NCBI GenBank assembly: GCA_008508345.1
Contig: QNGE01001261.1
Span: forward strand, 1-64,000
Direction of reading: 5' to 3'
DNA length: 64,000 nt
Source: Paragonimus westermani
Lineage: Eukaryota; Platyhelminthes; Trematoda; Plagiorchiida; Troglotrematidae
Shown here: positions 1-11,436 of the stretch, one piece after another
How positions within the stretch are numbered: the stretch's first letter is position 1
How the letters are laid out: every line of letters starts with the position of its first letter
Notes under the pieces: generated by a model
The model's database searches: none
What the model saw: the letters and a program-made list of their open reading frames with translations, nothing else
Told to the model about the DNA's origin: nothing
Made by a program: the position numbers and the translations under genes

Positions 1-11
1 AAGCATCGTTA

Positions 12-200
12 GTGAACAAAACCAAGAGAAAATACTCTACACACTTACGGTCATCTTGTCGATTTTGTAATGCTATGTGCCATTTATGCGGTAAATCTGG
101 TCACATGAAGAAGGTATGTGTTGAACCCGGACGCCTAGTGGTTGTTCGAGCAACGCCTAATCTTCTCACAACGTCTATCGATATGCTTGATCCGCGATAG
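12..200 (+). pseudogene. gag zinc-knuckle remnant of gypsy element
   Basis: The frame holds CHLCGKSGHMKKVC, an exact C-x2-C-x4-H-x4-C zinc knuckle, preceded by a basic segment and two further cysteines. This is the nucleocapsid-type RNA-binding motif at the end of Gag. The frame enters from outside the window and closes at a stop at 198-200; protease remnants follow at about 1.0 kb. Confidence 0.75.
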
Positions 201-1018
201 TCGCGTCTGTAAGTAACGAGCGTCTATAAATTTTGGGCCCGTCGAGCAACCGACTCGGATCCAGAAAGGAAGACGGTCGTATTGGCGATCTTCTTATTAA
301 TAAGATGCTAATGTTCAAAAACAATATGATAAACTAAAAAATAGAAGACAACAACAAACCTCGATATTGAATCCACCAAGTATACAAGTTCCGAGATTAA
401 CGGTTCGTGTAAATATGATCGAATGCAATAGTCACGTAATGGCGAGGCGGTCAGGCGAATATGATACCAAGTACACATAAACAAAGTTCCGGCAAGGGAA
501 AACAAGGAAGGAAAACTACACGAAAACAAGTTTCTGCAAGCAAACGGTATCAAGATTCAATAATACGTCAGGATCAATATTCACGGGAGAAATGGTTTGA
601 TACGCGCGTAACTTGAGTGGAAATATCAGATTGTAAGAAAGGCTCGTAATCGGTATAAAGAATTCCAAATTGAGGAGACGAATCAATGAGAAGGGAACAA
701 GTAGGGCAGGGAACGTGGCAACCAACTTTCTACTAACACATGACAATCATCAAGCAAACAAGCAGGCAGCTACTTCAACAGTATGCAGAAGTCAGAAATG
801 TCACCCGAATCAATTTAAAGAGACAGATGCTATAGAGCCGTCCACTACTGTTTATTCATTACACAAAACAGTAGGCAAAGCAATTTATTCACAGATGTAT
901 CAAGTTCAAACCAGGATGTAAGTATGAATTTATTGTGGACACATGAAATCACGAAACTATTATTTCAAAACCGCTACTAGATCACATGGCCTTGGATGCT
1001 TAACTGAGACCAACGACA

Positions 1019-1255
1019 ATGGAAGTACGTGGTGTCACTGGTCATCGGTTAGCTCTGCTAGGTAGAACTGGTGTAATGATTGTTGGTGATGATACTGAGC
1101 TGATTTCATTACGTCTCTTGGTGTCTGAACAGAGTTCAGCCATCCTGGGACCAAAAGTTTTAAAACGGCTCTACTGTGCTTTTTCACTAAATGCGAATTG
1201 CAAAAATGGTCCGAATGAAGTGTATCCAGTTCAGTTACGCAACCTGATTGCTTAG
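1019..1255 (+). pseudogene. Protease/RT linker remnant of gypsy element
   Basis: The residues GHRLALLGRTGVMIV and SSAILGPKVLKRLYC resemble the C-terminal half of a retropepsin, including the ILG turn. The catalytic Asp segment is not seen. It sits between the gag remnant and the RT as expected, with a stop at 1255. Confidence 0.55.
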
Positions 1256-1298
1256 TGTCCACAGACTTAAGAAGGAATGAAAGTAGAACCAGCAAAAT

Positions 1299-1738
1299 AT
1301 GAGGTGCAAGGGGAGACGGTGTTTTCTGATGCGCCGAACAATACCTTTTGGAATGAGAGGACATATGCATGATGCTCTCAACAGATTGAGGAAAGGAGGC
1401 ATAATCTCGCAGGTTAACTCACCAGCACGGCCCACACCAATCGTTGTAGTTATAGAAGAAGATGGCAGGTCACCTAAGATATGTGGTGACTGTAGAATAA
1501 CGTCAAATCCAAGATCAAAAAGTGCGCAGTGACAGCGGAGGTGCCGGAGGATTTTAGAAAGCCCTGCACGGTAGCAGTGTTGTTAATATTGACCTGACAA
1601 AAGTATACTTAAAAATTCCAAGGCGATCACTACGATTAACACATCTTGAGGATTATTTCAGTAAAATGTTTTACCGTTTGGACCACACGTATCGGATTGT
1701 ATATTTCAGGCTGCGACTGATGAAGTGATTACTCATTT
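1299..1738 (+). pseudogene. Reverse transcriptase, N-terminal part (gypsy)
   Basis: The frame 1299-1532 has HDALNRLRKGGIISQVNSP and SPKICGDCRIT, the gypsy RT fingers region. From 1545 on, in shifted frames, come VNIDLTKVYLKIP, the block A region where the first catalytic Asp is kept, and IFQAATDEV. The coding sequence then breaks off at the CATTT that starts the 632-bp insertion. Confidence 0.75.
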
Positions 1739-2370
1739 CCTGACCCTTTCCGTTACCTTGGCGTGGTGGTCAGGCTTGCGTGCTGTTTTGATCCTGAGGG
1801 CTGTGCTGACTGTGACTACGGTCCTTGCGGGTTTAACCTTGTCAGATTGGCCAAAGGGGAGCAGCCAGACAAAAAGCAGATGCGTGAGAGCGTGAGTGTC
1901 TGTTGACTTATATTCATTCTTTTCTTCGGCTTTGTTGGCGCATTGTATGGTGAATGGTCTGTCTGGCTTTTCATAGTTGAGCGAGAAATTTGCTTTTCAT
2001 CCTTTTCTTCTCTGGGATGCACTAACCTGCGCTCTTATACTGCAACGCTTCTTGTATTACACTTCAAAAATCTTTCTTCTCAGTGTAGATCTCGTCATTG
2101 CAGCCTCTCTGTTTAGTTTCCGAGAGATAAGGGTTTCCTTTCCTTATTAGCCAATCAAGTGGCTAACCAGCATTGGCCGGCTGGACAGAAAGGCCCCACT
2201 GGCACACCTCCCGGTCTTATTCCTTCGGGTTTACACTGGATATGTGGTGTGTTGGTGGAACTGCAATTGGTGCAGCGCAAGCCAGTTGCAGTGATATATA
2301 AGCGCAGGCGTCCTTTGGCTTCGGTCACTGTGACAGGCTAATCCGAATCGGATGCCGCCAACCGATTGCC
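1739..2370. mobile_element. ~632-bp insertion with CATTT target-site repeats
   Basis: The gypsy RT is interrupted at ACTCATTT and resumes at CATTTACCAG; removing 1739-2370 plus one CATTT restores the RT reading direction. The 5-bp repeat flanks (1734-1738 and 2371-2375) therefore look like a target-site duplication. The insert has no recognisable coding sequence. It carries a TATA-like GATATATAAG near 2293. Length, 5-bp duplication and TATA box fit a solo LTR, but clean TG..CA ends were not seen. A diverged relative of its 2215-2285 part lies at 46612-46685. Confidence 0.6.
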
Positions 2371-2640
2371 CATTTACCAGTTCCACGCGCTTATCGAAAT
2401 AATATAATCATATACGCTGACAATGCAAAGGAGCATGATAAGAGGTTGCCGCTACTTCAGGAACGATTCTGAGATAAGACCATAGCCATAAATCCTTCCA
2501 GGTGCGCGTTACAATTGCGAGAGTTAAGTTTTTGACTTCATCATGGGACAAAGGATACGGACCCGACACTGACCGGCGCAAAGTTTTGGTTGCCGGTACA
2601 TCACCAAGGGATCAAGATGAACTGCAATCAATAATGGGAT
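2371..2640 (+). pseudogene. Reverse transcriptase, catalytic-motif part (gypsy)
   Basis: After the insertion the frame reads NNIIIYADNAKEHDKRLPLL. The first residues align with the gypsy (Y/F)(L)DDI motif, but the two aspartates are asparagines (AAT AAT instead of GAT GAT). NPSRC follows near 2495, the usual continuation, with stops in between. The enzyme would be inactive. Confidence 0.7.
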
Positions 2641-2759
2641 GTCTGTAGTACCATTCTCGTTTCATCCCATGTTTCTCGACGAAAGCACAACCGCTGTTTG
2701 CAGTTCAGTCGGCGGAAACATGGTCTTGGACTCAAAAAGGTGAAATTCTTCCGCGAGAA

Positions 2760-3165
2760 TCAATACAAGTTGTGATTAAAGGGCCGATGTTAGCCCCATT
2801 TTCTAAAGTTACCACGCTGATCACAGATACAGCCAGTGTTGGCATTGGTGCGTTGTTGGAACAGAAGGGATATCCGATCATTTGCATATCACGTTCGTTG
2901 AATAAAACTGAGCAAGAATATTCACAAACGCAAAGGAGGCGTTAGCCGTCTACTGGGTTGTCAAGAGGCTGCATAAATACTTGTTCGGTATTAGATCCAA
3001 AATTGTTACAGATCACCAAGCTCTACAGTATTTATTTAACCCCCACAAATCAATTGCAAAATCATCAGCGGCAATGATACAGCGACGGAGTAAAGTTCTA
3101 GCAGTGTACGAGTACAGAATCGTTCATCGCCTTGGTAACCAGCTTCCTCCAGCGGATTTTTAATC
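2760..3165 (+). pseudogene. RNase H remnant of gypsy element
   Basis: The block DTASVGIGALLEQ near 2825-2865 is the RNase H Asp-containing start, followed by RSLNKTEQEYS. The frame from 2981 has FGIRSKIVTDHQALQYLFN and ends with YRIVHRLGNQLPPADF. Order and spacing match Ty3/gypsy RNase H, with at least one frameshift near 2935-2980. Confidence 0.8.
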
Positions 3166-3349
3166 CCGGTTTTCCAGTTTTTCAGCCGCTGACGCATGTT
3201 GGCTTGCCTCACCAGCTATTTCAGTAGACCGAGAGCACTCGGTTAGGACAACTAAAAAATATTATGGCACGGAAATTGCCGCTTTGACCGAGGGTTGGTC
3301 ACCAAGTATTAAAAAGAAACGCCCAGTAATACTACAGAATCAAGAATAG

Positions 3350-3640
3350 TTGTCAATTCAACCTGATGATGTGCTGTGTAGGAGAAGTCAATTGGACATT
3401 CCACCACCGCTACGACAGGACTTGCATAAAGAATACCCGGGCGTGAAGAAAGTGAAATCACTGGCTCGACAGATGTCTTGGTGGCCGGGGACGAACCCGG
3501 ATAGCAGAAGCATCGCAATGAACTGTCACTCCTGCCTCCAAAAAATAAGGACGAAACCGAAGAATTGGACACCTTGGCCGGACAGCTACCTACCATGGCA
3601 ACAGATGCACGCAGGCTATTGTGGACAACTTCTTGGTTGA
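3350..3640 (+). pseudogene. Integrase zinc-binding region (gypsy)
   Basis: The frame has LHKEYPGVKKVKSLARQMSW followed by WPG and NCHSCLQK, matching the gypsy H-H-C-C integrase zinc region with the last Cys pair conserved. The first His is not clear. PWPDSYLPWQQMHAGYCG leads towards the core, as in gypsy elements. Confidence 0.75.
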
Positions 3641-3763
3641 TATTGCATTTTGGTGTTGACTGATTCGTGGCCATAGATATTTATTACAATCTCACCTTCC
3701 ACATCATTTATCATGTAAACATTTGGTGAGTGTTTCAGTCGTGAAGACATTCCGCAGGTCTTA

Positions 3764-4243
3764 GTGACAGACAAAGGGTCACAGTTTTGTTCCGCTGAAA
3801 TGGAACAGTGGCTTGACAGCATCGATTTTCGCCAATTGCCAACGGTTCCTCAGCATCCATGTTCAAACGGGGCCACAGAAAATCTGGTGAAAACGCTTGA
3901 AAGTGCTGTGAGTTCCGCTGATCCTGAAACAAGTGCTGAAATGATTGTGTTTGTCGATAACATTCTGCTTCACTACATGAACGCAGCTCATTGCACAACG
4001 AAGAATAGCCTAGTGGTGCTATTGAAATCAAGGCGAGTCACAACCTCACTTCAGTGCGTGAATTCAACAGATGTGAGATATTTTCGTGGAAACGATTTGT
4101 GGCCTGCTAAAGGATTTATCACTTGCCAGTTAGGCAGCACATTGTTAAAAATCACTGATCTGCACGATGCATTGATCCGTCGGAGACACACTGACGAAAT
4201 CCAGTTTCAAAGCACCGAAAAAGTGGCCATGGAGACAGCATAA
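3764..4243 (+). pseudogene. Integrase core remnant (gypsy)
   Basis: The 159-residue frame begins TDKGSQFCS, corresponding to the second catalytic Asp region (TDNGxxF), then PQHPCSNGATENLVKTLESA, with the Glu region (NGxxER changed to NGATEN). Length to the end fits the integrase C-terminus. The first catalytic Asp region upstream is broken. Nothing follows that looks like env. Confidence 0.8.
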
Positions 4244-4399
4244 TACCCCGGAGCACAAGTGTTCGATGCCCCAAGAAGGTCAGAACGATTAGTAAGTATG
4301 AAGAGGCGGAGAAGTTTGTGATGACAATCCACTCCATTCACCACTTATTCAAACCCCGACATAACAGAAGATATGGCAAACGGCCAATCCAGATATTGC

Positions 4400-4863
4400 G
4401 TTAAAGATACAACATCAGGATCGGACGAACGGTTACTGGCCAATTCATCTGTTCCGTGTTGCACCAATTAACTTACAGTTTGTGACTTTGCATGTGCTAT
4501 TACGATCAGCCAATGACAGACAGTTATTTCTTTAATATCGTTGTACGTCCATAAATTCGGCGTTTCAACTCATGTATAATAACTGCTTATTGCTACCATT
4601 ACCAGATGTTCTTATTACTTACGTGGGGGTTTCAATTCAAGTACGATTTCTGGGGCAATTCACACGTCCTAATTCCGAGTGTCACAGATATTCTGTTCTG
4701 GGTGTAATTTCGACTCCTGAAACCGCCGCCTCATCGTGTTTTCAATGAGTACCTTTCCTAGGGGATCCCACCAAAATAGGCCCGATCAATTGCAACCATT
4801 GGGTGTTAGGGCTCATTACGAAAACGTTTCTTTTACATGAACAAAGAAGAGGGTGCGTTTTTG
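4400..4863. other. Unassigned stretch between gypsy and PLE1
   Basis: No clear gene or repeat was recognised. It should contain the 3' end of the gypsy element, including its LTR if one exists. Only chance-like short frames are present. Confidence 0.3.
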
Positions 4864-5153
4864 TTGCACGACTTATGTCCGGACAAATTGCAATACATCG
4901 TTGAGAGTGCACACCACAGACCATTTATATATATGAGTGTGAGTAAGTAAACAAGACACCAGAGAAAGTCAACCTTCAGAGTGCACAATCATTGTCAGCG
5001 CCAAGGTAGCGACAATACTACAAACAGTTGTTTCTGAATACACCACACGGTGTTCACCTGCGTGACGTTGAGTAGACCACTTGGAATACCGTTGTGGGAT
5101 CACACTGGTGCTACGTCATTAGATTATGACGCGCAATAGACGATGCAGGCTCC
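4864..5153. repeat. PLE1 inverted-repeat arm, left
   Basis: By eye it is nearly identical to the reverse complement of 6158-6487, apart from about 40 bp present only in the right arm near 6265-6305. Read on the minus strand it holds the end of the GIY-YIG remnant and the presumed 3' untranslated region, with a TATATATA run near 4925. High identity implies one recent event or gene conversion. Confidence 0.9.
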
Positions 5154-6157
5154 TTGATTCCATGCGCGACTGTGACGTCACGTATTTGCTCAACCTGTTT
5201 CTTGACCCAATTCGGCATGTGTTCCTTGACCGTGGTCGGCATCCGTCGCCCACTCCTATGTATGTAGGATCCTCCGCATCTACATCGATGTATAAGGTTG
5301 GATTTGCCTGATTCGTGTACCGGTTGTTTTACGCGGTGTCGGAATCCCGATTATTCTGAACAGAATCAATGGGACCACTGCATTGTATGTTCGCGCAACA
5401 GGACTAACCAGACGACGGTGAATAGTTCGGTACAAATCGCACATTTAAATGAAAGACGAAATAATGGCTTTTTGGGCACTGTGTCGGGTGGAATTCCTAT
5501 GTCAGTGGAGGGATTAAATCGTGTGATAAAGTTAAGGGTAACCGTTTTGTTACAGGGTGGTCTGTAACCGGGCCATCTCCCCTTGATCAGCATCTTCTGT
5601 GCATATACACCTGGCTTAGTCGATCAAAGTGTGCACCAAACTCTGTTTGTAGGTTCGGGAAACAAAGCTTTCAAAATACGGGTGGCAACCTGTCCAACTG
5701 CTCTTGCGACGAAGGCTTCGTTGAATCGAGCCATCTGCAATTCTCCTGATGCATATATCTGGATATAGTAGACTGTTTTACCTCTCGTCTTTCACACTGA
5801 AATGTATGTTCGGGTCCAAATAACTCATCCGATCAATTTAGCTTTGTGCTTGCAGTTGATCCTGTGCGATTATAAAAATATCATCGAAGTATCGCTTGTA
5901 TAGCTGCACTGATGTTAACTGTCCTGCCGCTTTTTGATCAAGTTTTGTTACGGAAATGTCTGTCAGAATAGGGCCTGGCAGGCTGCCCATAGCTACCCAT
6001 CAATCTGTCTGTAGTCCGAGTCTTGGAAAACGAAGCTGACGTTTTTGGTACACAGTAGCATTAGTTATTCCATTCGCTTTGGAGTACTCCAACTTCTAGA
6101 TGGTGCATCCTCATACAAACAAGCAAAGGCTTCATACATTCGTCTGGGGGAAACGTA

Positions 6158-6487
6158 GGAGCCTGCATCGTCTATTGCGCGTCATAATCTAATGACGTAG
6201 CACCAGTGTGATCCCACAACGGTATTCCAAGTGGTCTACTCAACGTCACGCAGGTGAACACCGGGCTATGCTGAAGTGGTTGCAGTTAGAACGTTCAAAC
6301 TCGTGTGGTGTATTCAGAAACAACTGTTTGTAGTATTGTCGCTACCTTGGCGCTGACAATGATTGTGCACTCTGAAGGTTGACTTTCTCTGGTGTCTTGT
6401 TTACTTACTCACACTCATATATATAAATGGTCTGTGGTGTGCACTCTCAACGATGTATTGCAATTTGTCCGGACATAAGTCGTGCAA
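6158..6487. repeat. PLE1 inverted-repeat arm, right
   Basis: Reverse complement of 4864-5153 plus a ~40-bp segment near 6265-6305 missing from the left arm. It begins at GGAGCCTGCATCG and ends at GTCGTGCAA. CR1-like copy A starts immediately after it. Confidence 0.9.
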
Positions 6488-9150
6488 TATCAACCTACAG
6501 TCGTCTACAGCAAATTTATCGATGGGAAAGAATGTTCCCATCGTGTATCCTCAGCAAAAATGGGTAAATTAATCACCATAGCCGATGGCCACGGCTTGTT
6601 TGTCATTACTGAGTCCTGGCTATACCTTGGGCTGTACTCAGAGATAGATATGGGTGACAATCAGAATAAACCTGATGTGAGGAAGAAAAGATGGATGCTA
6701 CTTTTGACTGCCAATAGGCATATGCAGATGGAGGGCTCACGCCGCGGTTCTTCTAACATTGGACTAATACAAAGTGTAGTGATGTTGAAAGCGCAGGCTG
6801 TCTCAGTCGCACGTACGCATCGTAGCCAAATGTCGCGAGTAATCAATGATGCACAGCTTATATCTTTTTCGAGAGTCGTTGCTGCTAACCCACACTCTGC
6901 CAATTCTTGAAGTTTTCAGCGCTGCTGGTGTGGACTGGGAGGAAGACTCAGCTTCTGTAGGAATTTTGGGATCAGACCTACAAGAGCACCTGAACGACAA
7001 CTTGCTGATTCAACACGTGAGATGTCATTCACGCCCTACAACAGGCAGGTGCCCTCACTGCTTAGTCTAGCGATACGTATGTACAATAAGCAAGTTGCTT
7101 CATCTACTACGAATGTTCCTATTAGAAGCGACAATGTGGCCATCAATTCTGAGCTCCGAATCAGACGGTAGTCGATAGTCTCCAAGTAAACGTGCAACTT
7201 CAGAAGAGTTAAACCTGACCGTCTGATCCGAGATGCACAGTATCTGGATTGGAGTCATCCCTCAAGTTCGGTAGATAAGGCTTGAGAGCTGATTGAAAGA
7301 ACTTTTCATATTCTCAGAGAACTCACGCAGCACTAGACGGGCGTCGCTTACAGGACAAACCCTGAAGGTGGGCAGCCAAAAAAGATAGAACACGTAGAAG
7401 AAAGAGGAGGGCTCGGTTAATCAAAAATCAACTGGCCATGAGAAGTGTTCACTCTACTTTTGCAACAGAGATCCCACTGTCGGGCTGCAGAATGGTGCTT
7501 GGGCCACCTACGAATTAGCACTAGCTCGAGGTGCCAGAGTAAATCTGAAGAGGTGCCACGCACACACCCAAGCCAAGCCAGCTATGTGTGGGGAAGGAGG
7601 TAGCCCCAGGCTCCATGATGGCAACCTAATTAGTGGTGATCGTGAGAGGGCGGAACACTTGGCGTTGTACTTCACCAGTGTCCGCCAAGAAGATGGCCAC
7701 CAAAATCCTACTCTAGATTTCTTTTCTCTTCCGATCGGAGAACTGACTTACGAAAACGTTACACCTCATGTAATAGAGGAAATATTACGGCAGTTGAATA
7801 TTCATAAACTCCGGGGCCAGATGGTATTCACACGGCATTATCCTTCCGCTAGCCAGTGTATTATAAATCCCAGTGACCAACCTGCTTAACCAACTCATCA
7901 AGGAAGGCACAGTGGTCCAGGATTGGCATGAGGCAAACGTCATATCTCTGCACAGGTGGGTAAACAAAGAAGCACCCGGTGACTGTCTTCCAGTGAGTCC
8001 CACTTGCACTCTACCGAGAGTGGGCGAAACTGTCCACAGAAACACTCAACCGATAACAAGTTGTTGGTTGCGAATCTACGTGAATTAGTAAAGAAAAGTC
8101 CTGTCTACCTAACCCATTTTGTTTTCTGGATGGACTAACGCAACGTTTAGACGGAGGCGAACTCGTGGAAATATGTTTTCTGGACTTCCTTAGGGCTAAT
8201 CACTGGTTACTATCACTGAAACCGAGAAGGACCAGTTATCATTCGATGGATATCGGATTTGCTTTTTGCAATAGGGTGTTCACAGTCAGTGGATCCAGCT
8301 CAAAAGTGTACTTTTTATTCAGCGGGATGCCGTGAGAACTTTACTTTTTGTAGTTTGGGTAAATGGCTACCATATTCCAATCATTTCCGCATCATAGATT
8401 CGCTGATACTTTGAAAATTTTCTGAAATCATAATACAGATGTTATCAAATCTCGCTTGGTAAACTTATCCGATTAGTCAGTAAAATGGGATTTGCCGCTT
8501 AACCCAGAAAAATGCCTACACCGGAACAAACAAAAAAGCGGCTGCGTTCAAAGACAGCTTCCCACCTCAAGTAGTTCAGGCATGCTGACGCAATTTACCG
8601 AAACTACGGGCCTCGGGGTGCAATCCCAGCGGCATAGTGCGCCTTGGCTGTGAAGATACCTAGAGGCTCGCCTTTTTCAGCTAGTGAGAACCATTCCATC
8701 CAGAGAGTCGATGGTACTGGTTTCACTGAAAGAAACGCTTACTAGGTCTCCTTTGAAATGCTGCGTCCAAGCATGGAGTCCGAGACTACCCAAGAGTAGG
8801 TAGTGCCTTGAACGCGTGCAGAGGTTAGGTTAGATTGGGTTATCAACCCAGCAGAGCCGATACAAAGCATGAAGCCCTGAGATTATACTAGTGGGCTAAA
8901 AGTTCAATCTACTTACCTTGTTAGAAACTTTCAATATCCTAGTGAGCTTTACTGAGAGACCAGTTAGTTTTTTCGGCCATTGAAGGTGCTCCGACTGAGA
9001 GAGCGCCATGTGTTGATCCATAAGTCGAGAACAAATAAGGTGGCTGAGCTTCACTGGTCCCCGCAGAGTGGCGGACGCATGAAACAATCTCGCCCCGGAA
9101 TTTGCAACAGTCGGAGTATTCACGTGTACGCTAGACTAGGTCTGGAACCC
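6488..9150 (+). mobile_element. CR1-like LINE, copy A (degenerate)
   Basis: Plus-strand fragments appear in LINE order. Endonuclease: LFVITESWLYLGLYSEID near 6595, then GVDWEEDSASVG and LIQHVRCHSRPTTGRCP (6930-7060). RT: the frame 7584-7889 with AEHLALYFTSV and EEILRQLNIHK, then TNLLNQLIKEGTVVQDWHEA near 7875. Fragments of the thumb and C-terminal region follow: LPLNPEKC near 8500, QAWSPRLPK near 8765, and HKSRTNK near 9015. Many frameshifts and stops interrupt it. The family call rests on these motifs; CR1 and jockey-type elements share them. Confidence 0.72.
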
Positions 9151-10190
9151 AGTGTTTCCTGATCCAATTGAGACCGGTGAGTTTGTAGCTCTGTACCTAC
9201 GCTGTATGTATGCAACTATGTCGTACGTGGCACTGCCAAGAATCAGACGGCTGTTTGTACGTAGCTACGTACTTGAAATTTCATGCATATTATTATTTAT
9301 CCAATAATTTATTGAGTAAGAAATACCTTTTTAACCCTCCGTATTATTTGGTCCTACGCAAGTATTGCCCAGCATAGCACGTAAAGAAGGTTTGCAACTC
9401 AGCTATCATTCGTGCGGTTTTATGGGGTGTGGACTGACATGATCTATCACATCCGGTCATGAATAGCTCCTCCACACTGGGATGCCGAACCCTCCATCAT
9501 CTCTTCCACTCAGTAGCACTGCAAATTTAGTTTTACTTCAATCGTCTCATTCATAGAAAACCTTCAATTTTCCCCATCTTTCCTCATTTCTTGATAGCTC
9601 TTGACGAGCCCCAAGTACTATCGACAGACAGATGCAGATCGCAAGCTGAGATACCACCGACAAAATGTCACTATCCCTGGTACTTAAATATATTTTGTCT
9701 ACAGCCATCTGTTTGAAGAAGCCGTAATGAATAGGCTGAAAAAATGGACCTCGGGCGGGAAAAGAGAAGCAATAACATCGAAAGAACTTGAAGCGTCTTG
9801 TTGAAAGAAGTCAAAAAATTAGACTAACACATGCCTGTATTCGGAAGACTACAAAGTTAATCCTACCAGATGTTGCAGTGCAAGATGGGGGGCGTAGAAT
9901 TCTACTCCCTGCTTCTTACGGTCAAGCAATTCGCGCCAGGCTACCTAAGTACTAGTGAGTTTGTGTGTCGCGTTCGAACAACCGGAGGCTTGAAGTGGAC
10001 TGAGCTATCCACAAAAGACAGGCTATCAGCCTCCACGTCCTGATATCGCGCCCACAGCCTCAAAGAAGGGCCCCCGGGCAACTCGGAAGAACAGACCGAG
10101 CCCAGCCCCACCACCTTCTTCAATTCTAGGCCTTATTTCTCAGGCTCTTCCTCACGCCATCATTTTTATTTTCTTGCGAAATCCAGCGAG
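9150..10190. other. Unassigned stretch between two CR1 copies
   Basis: No coding sequence or RNA gene was recognised. The part after 9800 may be the 5' region of CR1 copy B. Confidence 0.3.
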
Positions 10191-10229
10191 GAAGTAGCTT
10201 ATAGATGGGCGTGTACGAACTGTCTGAGT

Positions 10230-10860
10230 CTGTTCAATAACTTACCGGAAATCAGACAGTTAACTAATGACACCCAACCCAACATGTTCACCTTCAAAAA
10301 GACCAGGCTTACAGGTGATATCAGTGAGGGTGAACTGAGTGTCCCGAGGTATTCAGTTTACCGGGTTGACTCTGCCCGAGGGAGAATGGGGGGTTCTGCG
10401 GTTTTTCTTCAGCAGTGTCTGCCGACACCCACGGTTACTGGTGGCTTCCAGTCCTCCGACACTGTGGTTTCGACCACCGCTGCGCGGCCAAGACTCACTC
10501 TTAGAGGGGGTTATTTATCGTTCTCCTTCATCAGACGTCTCCGACGACGACAGCTTTCTGGTAAGCCTGGAAAACTTCCTAGGCCTGCAACGCTTTACTC
10601 ATCTGCTTATTATAGGTGACGTTAATGCACCCAAGATAAACCGGGCATCAGTTTCTCACCAAGACTGTGAAAGCTGATTCTCGACTCCTTTATCGACGAG
10701 GCGTCGTTTTGGTCAAATTTCCTCTCTACCCGACTCAGTTATCACTAATGAGAACCACCCGGTAGACAGAGTGATCATAAAGCCGCCACTTGGACACAGT
10801 GACCACCCTCTGTTAGCCTTTGAACTTATCTGTTACTGATTACAACAACCAGCAAAAAGG
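10230..10860 (+). pseudogene. LINE endonuclease domain (copy B)
   Basis: The first frame has CLSLFNNLPEIRQLTNDT and RYSVYRVDSARGRMGGSAVF, the start of an AP-endonuclease-like domain. After a +1 shift the second frame has EGVIYRSPSS, LLIIGDVNAPKI (the GDFN-like catalytic Asp/Asn pair) and, past a stop, LGHSDHPLLAFE (the SDH catalytic motif). It nicks target DNA to prime reverse transcription. Two frameshifts inactivate it. Confidence 0.85.
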
Positions 10861-11436
10861 TCCACAGTTCAAAACATTGATCAGGTAGAAGTTCATGGCC
10901 TGAGAACCTACCTGGGTTCACTTCTTATTGGCCTGGACTCCGTGGACCAGAACTACCACATGTTTCGAAGCACAAGTCGTAAAGCGAACGACTTATACCG
11001 CGCAAACTGTGCATTTTCTCTTACCGGCCACCCCTTCCACGCAGGATACGTCGTCTTCTCGAAAACCGTTCCCATTTATTCGCGAAGCATAAGCTTACAG
11101 GAAACTTAGAGGACCCAAGCGCGTTCCACATTGTCCGAAAAAGGTGTTGGCTGGAAATCTGTGAACCTACTTTACTCGTACGCGATATCCTTCTCAGAGC
11201 CTGAGGAAACAAAAACGTCTTATTCAAGCATATGCGACGACTAAGAAAGAAAAGACCTTCAGCTATTCCTTTACGACTGCCCAACGGGGAGACTACGACT
11301 GACGCCCTCGTTTTGGCCGAGTTATTCAGGGAGTACTACTCGGCAGTCTACAACATCGCATCCCCGAGCTGGCATCCTGTACTACCGTTGCAGAAGTTCA
11401 GACAACCACTTGTGACAGCTGAGTTTTCCGTGCTAG

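Larger units (their letters stand above)
1..4400 (+). mobile_element. Degenerate Ty3/gypsy LTR retrotransposon
   Basis: Remnants occur in the order gag, protease, RT, RNase H, integrase on the plus strand, which is the Ty3/gypsy order. The gag zinc knuckle, protease end, two RT pieces, RNase H, integrase zinc region and integrase core are listed separately. Stops and frameshifts separate almost every block, so it is inactive. The left end runs out of the window. The right end is unclear: the last gypsy-like residues, a basic RRSERL tail motif, lie near 4270-4300 and no 3' LTR was recognised. A ~632-bp insertion splits the RT. Confidence 0.85.
4864..6487 (-). mobile_element. Penelope-like element PLE1 with inverted 3' end
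   Basis: Minus-strand remnants between 6157 and about 5154 read as a Penelope-type RT (WVAMGSLPGPILTDIS, then YKRYFDDIFII), a post-RT region (RRIADGSIQRS, RCICTEDA, RTYNAVVP) and a GIY-YIG endonuclease near 5110-5275 with VKEHMPNWVKKQVEQIRDV. RT plus C-terminal GIY-YIG is diagnostic for Penelope-like elements. Several frameshifts and stops are present. Its last ~290 bp (4864-5153) recur inverted at 6158-6487, placed upstream of the RT body, so the element begins with a reversed copy of its own end. Confidence 0.85.
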
